35,124 nucleotides of DNA from a virus, in the IMG/VR virus record IMGVR_UViG_3300014838_000687, positions 1 to 35,124 of that record. The stretch is one strand, 5' to 3'. Under the pieces are notes generated by a model. That model did not search any database and was not told where the DNA came from. It was given only the letters and a program-made list of their open reading frames with translations. Shown piece by piece: positions 23,106-30,200 of this stretch. The translations under genes were made by a program, and so were the position numbers. The number at the start of each line of letters is the position of its first letter. Positions within the stretch are counted from its first letter, which is position 1.

Positions 23106-23120
23106 ACCGTGTTCAGCCGG

Positions 23121-25878
23121 TTACACGCAACGGTCCCAGCCGCGGGTGATCGTCAGGGTCGCCGCCTTGTTCTTTGAGGGCTTCCTGAACACCGAAAATC
23201 CGGCCGCTGCGAGCACGTTGTACAGCTCCGTGATCTTGTCGCTGAGCCGCCGCGCGTTCTCCGGCCAGTAAGCAGAAATCTGCCCGCCGATCTCCCGCAG
23301 CCCGGACAGCGCGGTGAACAGCTCTGTAGCCGTGCCCTTCCAGGTGGCCGCTACGCACGCCGGGCGGGGGTCAGACTTGCTGGTGCAGCTCGTGCACTTG
23401 CACCACGGGAACACCAGCAGGGTGGGTGAGGTGCATGCCCGCTTCGACACGCACTCCGGGCACTGGCCGCACGGACGGCGCGGCGGCGTGAACAGCTTCT
23501 CGATCGCCATGACCACCGGCTCACCCGCGGCCTTCTCCTCTTTGGTGGTCTTGATTGATTCCATGAACGCCTCGCGGCAATTCGTGCCATACGCCATATC
23601 GTGTGCGGTGAGAATGTCCGCGTACTCAGCCATCCGGCCGCCGTTACGCTTATCCGCGGGAATTGCCGGGAGCGCGCGAAGCACCTGCACCACGTGGTCG
23701 AGAATCGCACCGAGAATTTGCGGCCGGGCCATATCGAACGACACCTGGATTTGCGCGTCTCCCACCCGGCTGCTATCACCGATCGGCTCACACGGCACTT
23801 CGATGATCCGCTCCAGCGCGTCAGCCGCGAGGCCGTAAGGCAGCGACAGCCCGGTGGCGACGAACGTCCGCTTGTACTCCACGGAGATGTCATCGAAGTT
23901 GGTCTTCATCTTCCTGAAGGTGTCCACCCGGCCGGTGACCATGTTGCAGAGCCAGTCGGACTGCTCGGCCGTCACCGACGTCATGTTGTCGTACGTGCCG
24001 ATGTACGCCTTCACCGCCCGGATGATGTTGTTGCGCTCATCGTTCTTGTCCATCTTGCCGCGGAGCCACTTCACGCCGTCGGCCAGCCGGGCGAGACTGG
24101 CGGCGTAGGTGGTCTTCCCCGAGCCCGGGACCCCGGTTGCCCAGATGCCCGGCCGGGACACCGACGTGAAGAACGCCGCGACCAGCCAGCCGGTGCCCAG
24201 CGAGATAGCCGTAGGGCCGGTTACCCGCAGGATTGACCACAGCATGTCCAGATCGCCGCCGTAGACGGGTGCTGGCAGCGGGAAGTAGCCGACGGAGCGC
24301 CGGAAGACGGGCGGTGCGATTCCGGCCGGCAGCTTACGCGGGTCGGTAACCCACCAGTTCTCCGCGGTGACGTAGACAACCTGCCCGGTGGCGTCGCCCA
24401 GGTCGATGATCAGGTACCCGTTGCCCTGCACCGACCGCAGCTCCGCGCTGACTTTCCGGGCGTGCGCCATGCCCTCGGCCTCGATGGCACCGACGATGCC
24501 GGACACGATGCTGGGGTTGGCGACCTTGCTGACCACCTTGATCTTTTCCTTCGCCCGGATTTCGGGGTCCGGGTACGCCTCGAAAACCCAGCCGTTCCAC
24601 ACCTGAGCCAGCTCGCGCCACATCCGGGTGATCAGCCACCGGACTTCCTGGGTGAGGAATGACCGGGGGATGTAGGGCTCGTCCGGCAGCATCGGGCCGG
24701 GCAGCAGGAACAGCTCGCCTCCGGTGTCCCGGGCGAATGCGTACGACTTGAGGATCGCGTCGGTGATCATGTCGGCGCTGGGCTTCGGCGGCCGGTTATC
24801 CGCGAGCGCACCTTCCAGGCCGTTTCCGGCATGTGGCGGTTCCGCGTTCCCGGTAACCCAGGTCACGTCGCCTGCTGCGGGGTTAGCTGTCACCGGCTGC
24901 GCGGACCCAATCGCCGCGGGTGCGCCGTGCCCATTTCCGCCGGTCACCTCGACGGGCAGTAGTGTGACCTGACCGCCGAACCACTGCGCCTGGCTGGCGC
25001 TGTTCGCCTTGTCGTAGGCCGGATGGCACCTCTCGTACGCCCGGTAGACGTCGCCATCACCGCGGCCGGTCGCGCTGTCGTATTCGGCGCACAGCTCGGA
25101 GAACAGCGTGCCCATGCCTGCGACGCCGCTGCCCCCGGCCGCCTTGATGATCCCGCAGCGACGGGGCAGCGAGCTGTTGCGGTCGTCCAGCACCCAGTTG
25201 CCGAGTACCTGCTCCGCGAAGTTCTCCGGGTACTCACCGTCCGGCTGCACCCAGGTTGCCCGGTCGGCGTAGAGGTCGTCCGAGTTACCCGCGGCGTTAT
25301 CACCGTGCAGGACGTTGCCGTTGTCCGCGAGCAGCGCCAGCATCAGCCGCTCGTCCGCGACGACCCACGGCTTGCCGGTGTTCTCGTACCGGGTGCCGCT
25401 GGCATGGACGCCTTCGGTGTAGCAGAAGCCGTTGCTCTTGATGTGCCCGAACGGGGTGAGCCGCTGCTTCGGCCACAGGTGCAGCAGGTGCGGCGGGACG
25501 ATGATGGCGACGTGGAACTTGAAGGTGCCGTCTTCGCACTCCCGGATGACGGTCGCCACACCGCGCCACGGCCCGAGCAGTTTCCCGGTTGCCGTCTGCT
25601 CCCACTTATCCGCGTAGTCGCCGTCCAGGAATATGGTCAGCGATGTCGTAGAGCACGCGACCCCGGTGTTCTGGAACTGCCCGTACTGCGGGTGTGGCGT
25701 CGTACCGCCTGCGACGAACGGCTGCTTCGGGTACTGGGTGCCGTAGGGGATGTCTTCAACCTTGCCGGAGACGCAGCCGATCTTGGCGTCATCGGCCGCG
25801 TTGTACCACCAGATCCGGGTGGGCGTGAAGTCCCCGGGCGCTGTGGTGTCTGTTGCGGTAGCATTTACACTAAGCACT
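23121..25878 (-). CDS. Primase-polymerase / SF3-like helicase replication protein
   Basis: I start at the GTG at 25878 (AAAGGA upstream; 9-base overlap with the preceding gene); upstream frame codes Arg/Pro-rich non-protein sequence. The 919-residue product has an N-terminal Prim-Pol-like domain: an acidic motif IFLDGDYAD (~84-92), KFHVAIIVP with a His, and GHIKSNGFCYTEG. Then follows a C-terminal helicase with Walker A GVPGSGKTT (~582-590), YDNMTSV and an ATGLSLPYG segment typical of such helicases. A Cys-rich zinc cluster (CGQCPEC...CKCTSC, ~802-830) is inserted before a winged-helix-like end (WKGTATELFTALSGL). It should make primers and unwind the element's origin, which probably lies immediately downstream. 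Confidence 0.85.
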
Positions 25879-26181
25879 GGGGGTCCTTTCCCCACCTGGG
25901 CCGTCTGCCTGTGATGAGGCAGGCGGCCCGTTCTTTGCGTATTTGAGTTCGAGGCCGCCCTGCTTGAGCCGGGCCCACGGCAGGTCCGGTATGGTGCTCT
26001 TCCGCGGGCGGTGCTTGCCGCAGAACTGCGCGGTGATATGTACCACGTCCGGCCCCCGCGCCCACATTCCGCAGGTGCCGGCCTCTCCGCAGATGCAGCA
26101 CGGTGTGAGCCCGGCCCGCCTGACCGGCATGACGGTGATGGACCAGATGCCGTAGCGCCAGTGCTCGGGGTGTTCATTCAT
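25870..26181 (-). CDS. Small Cys-rich protein upstream of the primase (103 aa)
   Basis: A 103-residue protein whose end overlaps the primase start by 9 bases, so the two are coupled. It has CCICGEAGTCG (residues ~28-38) and a later FCGKH (~53-57), a likely zinc site. The C-terminal third is basic then Pro/Ser/Gly-rich. The ATG at 26181 follows a CAGGGAG site. Not recognised; a DNA-binding cofactor of replication is plausible. Confidence 0.65.
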   Translation of the reverse strand: MNEHPEHWRYGIWSITVMPVRRAGLTPCCICGEAGTCGMWARGPDVVHITAQFCGKHRPRKSTIPDLPWARLKQGGLELKYAKNGPPASSQADGPGGERTPSA

Positions 26182-26218
26182 TCGCAGAGACTCCCTGTTG
26201 AAAAGAGATCCCTACGCT

Positions 26219-26259
26219 CTCCGCTGGGCTAAACGCGGAGCCTGTGGGGGCTGGTGCCC
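26219..26259. ncRNA. Structured RNA-like element, copy A
   Basis: CTCCGC/GCGGAG (26219-26240) forms a 6-bp stem with loop TGGGCTAAAC. A spacer CCTGTG and a second stem GGGC-TGGT-GCCC (26248-26259) follow. The element at 28108-28152 has the same order, loop and spacer, with a compensated outer pair (C-G here, G-C there). It lies in the leader of the minus-strand gene at 26181; on the plus strand an AT-rich stretch follows. Strand of action is undecided. Confidence 0.5.
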
Positions 26260-26266
26260 GATTTAC

Positions 26267-26431
26267 TTATTGTGCGGTGCCGTCACCGATCAGCTGGTGG
26301 TCGATCTGGCCGAGGCGTTCCTCAAGCCAGTCGTGCTCGGCATTGATCTCGATCAGGTCGTCCTCGATGTGGGCCTTCTCGTCCAGGAGCGCGAGCCGGT
26401 TCAGGCTGTGCTGGTCGGTAATGGTGCTCAT
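26267..26431 (-). CDS. Small acidic coiled-coil protein (54 aa)
   Basis: The ATG overlaps the stop of the DUF6011 gene by 4 bases (ATGA). The 54-residue product is an acidic helix with heptad-like spacing (RLALLDEKAHIEDDLIEINA) and ends in LGQIDHQLIGDGTAQ. It fits the size of small phage early proteins that pair with larger partners. Function unknown. Confidence 0.6.
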   Translation of the reverse strand: MSTITDQHSLNRLALLDEKAHIEDDLIEINAEHDWLEERLGQIDHQLIGDGTAQ

Positions 26432-26817
26432 GACGTCACCGCCTTCATGGTGCTCAGAAAAGCAAGAACGTTCTGCCAGCAGTCGCTGCCGACGCCCCGT
26501 GCTACCGACTCAGGATCAGAGCAGCGCTTTCGGCAGATGAGGCAGTGCTTGCTGGGAGTCAGGTGCCCCGTGTCTTTCAGCCGCTGAGCGAACTCGTAGG
26601 TCTTTTTCTCCACCCGCAGTTTCCGGGTGACCGCGGCTTTCTTGGCAGCTTCTGACCGGACCTCTTTACGGCGCTGATTGGCTTCCTCCACCGCTCGGCG
26701 AACCTCGTCTTCCGGGTAGCCGTTCGGGTTCCACAGGCTCCCGTCGGCATCGATTCCGACCTTGGAGAGTGTGCCGGAGTCTGTGCCTGATTTCCGGACC
26801 CAGGTGTACCGGCTCAT
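26428..26817 (-). CDS. DUF6011-type zinc protein (129 aa)
   Basis: The N-terminal part is mixed and the middle strongly basic and helical (~45-80, with KKAAVTRKLRVEKKTYEFAQ). The C-terminus has HCLICRKRCSDPESVARGVG followed by SDCW, the pattern of the DUF6011 domain found in phages and plasmids of actinobacteria. It is thought to bind zinc; its function is not known. It is coupled by 4-base overlaps to the methylase before it and the coiled-coil gene after it. Confidence 0.75.
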   Translation of the reverse strand: MSRYTWVRKSGTDSGTLSKVGIDADGSLWNPNGYPEDEVRRAVEEANQRRKEVRSEAAKKAAVTRKLRVEKKTYEFAQRLKDTGHLTPSKHCLICRKRCSDPESVARGVGSDCWQNVLAFLSTMKAVTS

Positions 26818-27386
26818 GACGCCCTCCTGATGTCCCGCTTACTGCTGGTTTGCCGTGACCGCTGCCGGGCTTTGCGGCAGGTATCGCCGCACGTTTTCGC
26901 GCCGTCCCGGGCCGGCCAGAACACCTTGCGGCATGCCGTGCACCAGGCCGGGGTCGTGCCGTGCCGACGGGGCAGCGTGCCGTAGACGATGATCGCGCTG
27001 TCGAAGCCGGGTGCGCCAGGTACCCCGTCGGTGCTGCCGAACTCGATCCGGCGCGGCCAGTACCGGACCAGGGCAGCACTGGCCGTGGCCGCCAGCCACC
27101 ATTTAGTCCCGGTGCGGACCGGCACGAGGCAGACCACGATCTCCGCTCGCCCGGCTGCGACCTCGGCTCGCGCCTTAGCCAGCCACGGGACCAGCTCCCG
27201 GCCGTACGGCGAATTCAGCCAGACACGCCCTTTCCACTCCTGGGCAAGGCCGTCGTCGTCCCTGGTGTAATAGGCGGACGCCTTGGTGTTGGCCGCCGAC
27301 GCCGCCGGGTCCAGGTCGAACGGGCCGAACTCTGCGGCTAGCTGATCCACCAGCCATTGCGGCGTTGGCCAGTCATCGGTGCTCAT
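26814..27386 (-). CDS. Phage Dam-type DNA N6-adenine methyltransferase
   Basis: I start at the ATG at 27386 (MSTDDWPTPQ), which overlaps the preceding stop by 4 bases; the longer frame runs into the previous gene. The 190-residue protein matches the phage Dam family: WPTPQWLVDQL, FDLDPAAS, YYTRDDDGLAQEWKG, and motif IV as NSPYGRE (58-64), where NPPY is usual. The C-terminal ~40 residues add a zinc-ribbon-like CTAC...C..C.KARQR segment. It would methylate adenine in element DNA, possibly at GATC, for protection or to mark replication state; the site is not proven. Confidence 0.85.
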   Translation of the reverse strand: MSTDDWPTPQWLVDQLAAEFGPFDLDPAASAANTKASAYYTRDDDGLAQEWKGRVWLNSPYGRELVPWLAKARAEVAAGRAEIVVCLVPVRTGTKWWLAATASAALVRYWPRRIEFGSTDGVPGAPGFDSAIIVYGTLPRRHGTTPAWCTACRKVFWPARDGAKTCGDTCRKARQRSRQTSSKRDIRRAS

Positions 27387-27799
27387 GACGACCACCCGAT
27401 CCTGTGCAGTAGCTCGCGGGCATCGGCCAGAATGTCCGGCAGGCACCACTCATGGAATGGAAACGCCGGGTCTTCCCGCACGCCCAGTTCCAGCCGCTCG
27501 TGAACCCGGATGGGGTCGGCCGGATCGTTGCGGTCGTGGAGACCTTCGGCGTCTAGCAGCAGCCCGTTCGGCAGTTCGACCTGGGCGTGACCACCACCAC
27601 CGTTGATCGAGTCCGTGGTGAGCGCCTGCCACCCGGTCAGCGCCCAGACGGCCTGAGCCAGCAGGTAGCAGTCGCCGTACATGTACCGGTACTGCTTTGC
27701 CGCACAGGGCAGGCCGCTGGAACGGACCTGGTACTCGGGCGCTACCTCGAACAGCTGATCTGGCTGCGTAGGCGTGATGCACACGGGAACGGCGCTCAC
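27383..27799 (-). CDS. Possible papain-like Cys-His-Asp protein (138 aa)
   Basis: I start at the GTG at 27799, 4 bases after the preceding stop. The middle has YGDCYLLAQAVWAL (Cys at the head of a helix), then GGGGHAQVELPNGLLLDAEG. This C-H-D order resembles small papain-fold peptidase-like proteins seen in phages and plasmids. Whether it is an active peptidase or amidase is unknown. It stands just before the methylase in the early operon. It could equally be a non-enzymatic relative. Confidence 0.55.
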   Translation of the reverse strand: MSAVPVCITPTQPDQLFEVAPEYQVRSSGLPCAAKQYRYMYGDCYLLAQAVWALTGWQALTTDSINGGGGHAQVELPNGLLLDAEGLHDRNDPADPIRVHERLELGVREDPAFPFHEWCLPDILADARELLHRIGWSS

Positions 27800-27803
27800 G
27801 ACG

Positions 27804-28058
27804 TCACCGGCCCAGCTCGTTGACGGCGGTGACCAGCTCACCTATGCGCTCGGCCAGGGCGAGGGTCGCACGTACCTGCGCGGCCATCAGGTTCTGGTCG
27901 AGGCTGAAAACCCGCGGCTCGCCGGACCCGTCAGGGTCATCGGGTGCGCTCTCGGGCAGACCACCACATCCCGGTGCGGCGAGACCCTGGTAGGCCCATT
28001 CGGCCTGGACCTCTGCGGGGCTAGGATTCCGGGTGTATTTTGCGGTACCGTTGGCCAT
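27804..28058 (-). CDS. Small hypothetical protein (84 aa)
   Basis: The ATG at 28058 has a strong GGAGG site eight bases upstream. The first half is extended and acidic (ESAPDDPDGSGEP); the second half forms an amphipathic helix (QNLMAAQVRATLALAERIGE) that could dimerise. A leader with RNA-like stems precedes it. Not recognised. Confidence 0.65.
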   Translation of the reverse strand: MANGTAKYTRNPSPAEVQAEWAYQGLAAPGCGGLPESAPDDPDGSGEPRVFSLDQNLMAAQVRATLALAERIGELVTAVNELGR

Positions 28059-28088
28059 GAGCTAGTCCTCCAAGACTGCTCGAAAATC

Positions 28089-28106
28089 GGGTTGTGTCCG
28101 CAACCC
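28089..28106. other. Hairpin GGGTTG/CAACCC beside RNA-like element B
   Basis: GGGTTG (28089-28094) pairs with CAACCC (28101-28106) around the loop TGTCCG. On the minus strand it lies between element B and the ribosome site of the 84-residue gene, so it may be part of the same leader structure. Confidence 0.5.
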
Positions 28107-28107
28107 T

Positions 28108-28152
28108 GTCCGCTGGCTAAAGGCGGACGCTGTTCGCGGGGCTTGCTAGCCC
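28108..28152. ncRNA. Structured RNA-like element, copy B
   Basis: GTCCGC/GCGGAC (28108-28128) with loop TGGCTAAAG, spacer GCTGTTCGC, then GGGCT-TGCT-AGCCC (28139-28152). It matches the element at 26219-26259 in stem order, loop (TGG-CTAAA) and spacer, with covariation in the outer pair of stem 1. It lies in the leader between two minus-strand early genes. Confidence 0.5.
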
Positions 28153-28154
28153 TC

Positions 28155-28189
28155 ACCAGGTCGTCGTCTGTTTCAGGCGGCGGCCTGGT
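28155..28189 (+). terminator. Perfect 16-bp hairpin, plus-strand biased
   Basis: ACCAGGTCGTCGTCTG pairs with CAGGCGGCGGCCTGGT across a TTT loop. On plus-strand RNA all 16 pairs form, three being G:U; on minus-strand RNA those three become A:C mismatches. It is followed by CCTTCTTTACT on the plus strand. This suggests a plus-strand transcript ends here, although no plus gene is visible upstream. Confidence 0.5.
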
Positions 28190-28228
28190 CCTTCTTTACT
28201 CTCTGGCTCTGGTTTAGCCCGGCGGGCA

Positions 28229-28402
28229 TTAGATCCACCCTTCGCGCTCGGCCTTGCCGATGTCGCCCTGGGCTATTTCCGTGATCCGTGCCCGGCAGTA
28301 CATGGGGTCGGACAGGTGCGTGTCTCCGTTCTCAGCCGCGGCGTTGGTTTCCCACGTGCTCAGGGTCTTGCGGATGAGCGCCAGGACGTCGGTGTCCTTC
28401 AT
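28229..28402 (-). CDS. Small hypothetical protein (57 aa)
   Basis: The ATG overlaps the preceding stop by one base (TGATG). The 57 residues begin with an acidic helix (MKDTDVLALIRKTLSTWETN), then DPMYCRARITEIAQGD and an acidic-basic end. Second gene of the early operon. Not recognised. Confidence 0.6.
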   Translation of the reverse strand: MKDTDVLALIRKTLSTWETNAAAENGDTHLSDPMYCRARITEIAQGDIGKAEREGWI

Positions 28403-28710
28403 CAGAGTGCTTCTGCCCCGGCGCTTTCCTCCTCCGCCGCGAGCGCATCCGCGATGACGGCGAGCTTGTCCCGGCGGCGCTGAGCGGCAGAGCGGCGAGC
28501 CAGGCGCACGCGGATCATATCGGCCTCCACACCAGCCTGGATCATCTTGCTCCGCTGCGGCTCAGGGATCTCCGGACCGGGGTCGAACTGGGCCAGGCGG
28601 GCGTCCCTGGCGGGCTGGGTTGCGGCGGTTCGGTCGCGCTCTTTCGACCACCGGATCAGCTGTGCCCGCCGTGCCAGATCAGACCGGAGGATTGGGTCGG
28701 ACGCGGCCAT
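28402..28710 (-). CDS. First gene of the early operon, helical hypothetical protein (102 aa)
   Basis: The ATG at 28710 is preceded by a CAGGAG site. The product is helical and strongly charged: an N-terminal basic helix (LARRAQLIRWSKERDR), a Pro-rich linker (DPGPEIPEPQ), then an Arg-rich helix (IRVRLARRSAAQRRRDKLAV) and an acidic end. This resembles a DNA- or RNA-associated helper, but no HTH is clear. It has a sigma70-like promoter with a putative operator at the start site, so it is probably repressed in the lysogenic state. Confidence 0.65.
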   Translation of the reverse strand: MAASDPILRSDLARRAQLIRWSKERDRTAATQPARDARLAQFDPGPEIPEPQRSKMIQAGVEADMIRVRLARRSAAQRRRDKLAVIADALAAEEESAGAEAL

Positions 28711-28741
28711 TGTTTTCTCCTGTTTGCTGGGCGCCTATTCC

Positions 28742-28753
28742 GTCGTACAGCAG
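28742..28753 (-). promoter_or_regulatory. Putative operator CTGYTGTACGAC, site A
   Basis: Minus-strand CTGCTGTACGAC follows directly after the -10 box of the early promoter and covers the expected start site. It is one of four copies of this 12-mer in the region (others at 29950, 30056 and 30094). Confidence 0.65.
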
Positions 28754-28754
28754 T

Positions 28755-28783
28755 AGTTTATCGTACTAAAGGGCGCTCCGCAA
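28755..28783 (-). promoter_or_regulatory. Minus-strand early promoter
   Basis: TTGCGG (28778-28783), a 17-base spacer and TAAACT (28755-28760) precede the early operon at 28710. The operator site A lies immediately downstream of the -10 box. Confidence 0.65.
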
Positions 28784-28848
28784 CGCTCTGACCTTGTATT
28801 ACGCGGTATGACAGTTAGCGAGAGTAATGGTTCCGCCGGCAGGATTAA

Positions 28849-29038
28849 AGGTCGCGAGACCCAGACGTGTACCACCAGGAAACCGGGCAAGTTGCCCAGT
28901 TTCAGGTACCGAGAGTAGGTGGACGACCACGTACTGACGGTACTCCTGCCCGGCCGAGGCGGAAGGGCTCTAAGATCTCTGACGCTCAGATCGAGGAGAT
29001 CATTACGGAGAGCGTCGTTACAGGTCGCCGAGACCCAG
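28849..29038. repeat. Imperfect direct repeat at the integrase 3' end, possible att/arm sites
   Basis: AGGTCGCGAGACCCAG (28849-28864) and AGGTCGCCGAGACCCAG (29022-29038, over the last integrase codons) differ by one inserted C. The core AGACCCAG recurs at 30169-30176 on the other side of the gene. Such repeats could be integrase arm sites or remnants of attachment-site duplication. Confidence 0.4.
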
Positions 29039-29923
29039 GTGGCGGGACTCTTCAGCCGCGCGTTCAGCCGCGGTGTCCTCTACATAACGGGCCAGCATGT
29101 CGCGGCTCGACCACCCGGCCACAGCCATCAGGCCGCCCTCACTGCCCCCGGCGCCAAGCCATCGCGACGCCCCCGTGTGCCTTAGCCGGTGCGGATGGAA
29201 GTTCTTAATCCCGGCGTCCTCAGCCCTATGCCGCAGCGTCGCGTACAGGCCGTCGTAACCCAGGCCCTTGCCGCGCTCCCCCAGCCACAGCGCGCCCGAC
29301 GAGGCCGCGAGCACGTGGGAGCGCCGCAGCCGCAGGTACCGGTCGATAGCCCTGGCGGTCTGCGGCCCGAACGGCACGATCCGCCCCTTGCCGCCTTTGC
29401 CGCGGTGGATGGTGGCGATCCCGCGCCGCAGGTCCACGTCATCGACGGTGAGCGCCAGCAGTTCCTCCGCCCGGCACATCGCCTCAGCGGCCAGCCTGAC
29501 GATAGCCTCATCCCGCCGGTCCCGCAGTCCCTTGCCCGCACACGCCAGGATCAGCCGGTGCAGCTCGTCATCGGACAGCTTCGGCACCACCTTGCGGTCC
29601 GTCTTCGGGGGTGACATGCCCACCAGCGGGTTGCTGCCGGTCTCGCCCTCATCGGCCATCCACGCGGCGAGTCTGTACAGCGACCGGTACCGGGCATTGG
29701 CAGTGGCGGCCTGTGCTCCGCGGGCCAGCAGCCCTGCGATGAACGCGCTGACGGTTCGCCGGTCGAGCACGGCGGGGCGCTCGCTGGCCTCGCACCAGGT
29801 GATGAACTGCCGGACTGACGTGGTGTAAATCTTGATCGTGTTCGGTGACTTGCGCTCTGCCTCCAGCGACAGCTGCCAGCTGGGGAGCAGCGCCACGAGG
29901 TCCGGGCCCAGGTTTTTTCCCAT
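29018..29923 (-). CDS. int: Tyrosine recombinase / phage integrase
   Basis: The 301-residue protein has an N-terminal SAM-like core-binding domain (residues ~8-95) and a C-terminal catalytic domain with all expected residues: R151 (AEAMCRAEELLAL), Lys in GKGGKGR (~176-179), H245-x-x-R248 (HRLRHTG), W271 in place of the second His, and nucleophile Y280 (MLARYVED). It should integrate or excise the element at a specific site. It has no arm-binding extension, so it is of the simple type. A putative operator lies 27 bases upstream of its start. It separates the phage part from the plus-strand transfer-like operon. Confidence 0.93.
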   Translation of the reverse strand: MGKNLGPDLVALLPSWQLSLEAERKSPNTIKIYTTSVRQFITWCEASERPAVLDRRTVSAFIAGLLARGAQAATANARYRSLYRLAAWMADEGETGSNPLVGMSPPKTDRKVVPKLSDDELHRLILACAGKGLRDRRDEAIVRLAAEAMCRAEELLALTVDDVDLRRGIATIHRGKGGKGRIVPFGPQTARAIDRYLRLRRSHVLAASSGALWLGERGKGLGYDGLYATLRHRAEDAGIKNFHPHRLRHTGASRWLGAGGSEGGLMAVAGWSSRDMLARYVEDTAAERAAEESRHLGLGDL

Positions 29924-29949
29924 CCTTCCGAGTGTATCTTGGCTAGGCC

Positions 29950-29961
29950 CTGTTGTACGAC
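29950..29961 (+). promoter_or_regulatory. Putative operator CTGYTGTACGAC, site B
   Basis: CTGTTGTACGAC lies 27-38 bases upstream of the integrase ATG and downstream of a TATATT-like box, where a bound repressor would block integrase transcription. Confidence 0.6.
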
Positions 29962-30055
29962 GGGACGAACCCGGCGTTTCCGTCGTTCTCCCAGGTCAGA
30001 ACTGGTAATAATATACCCGGTTAGTCCAGGTACTCGCGCAGTAGAACGAACTAGA

Positions 30056-30067
30056 TTGCTGTACGAC
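30056..30067 (+). promoter_or_regulatory. Putative operator, site C (TTGCTGTACGAC)
   Basis: One mismatch from the consensus at the first base. It lies 38 bases before site D in the same orientation, upstream of the transfer-like operon. Confidence 0.6.
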
Positions 30068-30093
30068 CGCAGGTCAGGGCAGGTCGTCGTATC

Positions 30094-30105
30094 CTGCTGT
30101 ACGAC
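30094..30105 (+). promoter_or_regulatory. Putative operator, site D (CTGCTGTACGAC)
   Basis: Identical to site A. It abuts a TATTAT -10-like box (30106-30111), so a bound protein would overlap the promoter of the plus-strand operon. Confidence 0.6.
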
Positions 30106-30200
30106 TATTATCCTTTACTAAAACACGCGCTAAACCGGCCTATTAGGGCTATCCTGGGTCTATAAGGCAGACCCAGACCCTAGTAGGAAGCAGGCCCCGA

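Larger units (their letters stand above)
22606..23120. other. 515-bp non-coding region, candidate replication origin
   Basis: No convincing gene lies here. The left part has a minus-strand TAGAAT box and two ctagccc words, then three CCCCAGGA words including a 20-bp direct repeat. The right part has G-run repeats facing C-run repeats across an AT-rich core, then a long hairpin after the primase gene. Location next to a primase-helicase, AT-rich core and phased repeats fit a theta or P4-like replication origin. Confidence 0.6.
28711..29017. other. Non-coding region between integrase and early operon
   Basis: It contains the early promoter and operator near 28.74-28.78 kb, an imperfect 16/17-bp direct repeat with the 3' end of the integrase, a GGGCAA/TTGCCC palindrome near 28888-28900, and small plus-strand frames. 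The best of these is 28808-28918, 36 codons, with no clear ribosome site. None can be called a gene with confidence. Phage attachment sites usually lie beside the integrase, so attP may be here. Confidence 0.45.
29924..30200. other. Divergent regulatory region between integrase and transfer-like operon
   Basis: It carries three operator-like 12-mers, an AT-rich box TAATAATATACC near 30006-30017 that could serve the integrase, a TATTAT box at 30106-30111 beside site D, and a stem GGGTCT/AGACCC near 30157-30174 ahead of the first plus-strand gene. No gene is seen. Confidence 0.55.

Noticed and set aside
26198-26587. Plus-strand frame starting MKRDPYALRW over RNA-like element A
   Set aside because: No ribosome site and it runs antisense to three well-packed minus-strand genes; the similar start to a frame near 28.1 kb comes from the shared stem-loop DNA.
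27774-28217. 147-codon plus-strand frame across the early gene leader
   Set aside because: Antisense to the 84-residue gene with a strong ribosome site; open mainly because of GC-rich composition.
28808-28918. 36-codon plus-strand frame (MTVSESNGSAG start) near the integrase
   Set aside because: No clear ribosome site or family; kept only as a possibility in the description of the non-coding region.
28867-29208. Plus-strand frame with a plausible start (GRPRTDGTPARPRRKG, then SDAQIEEIITE)
   Set aside because: Its second half is antisense to the integrase catalytic domain. The first 50 codons might be a remnant of a host or other gene at an att site, but this cannot be supported.
28742-30105. 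CRISPR-like array from the four spaced 12-mers
   Set aside because: Spacing is irregular (38 bp to over 1 kb), orientation differs and an integrase gene lies between them.
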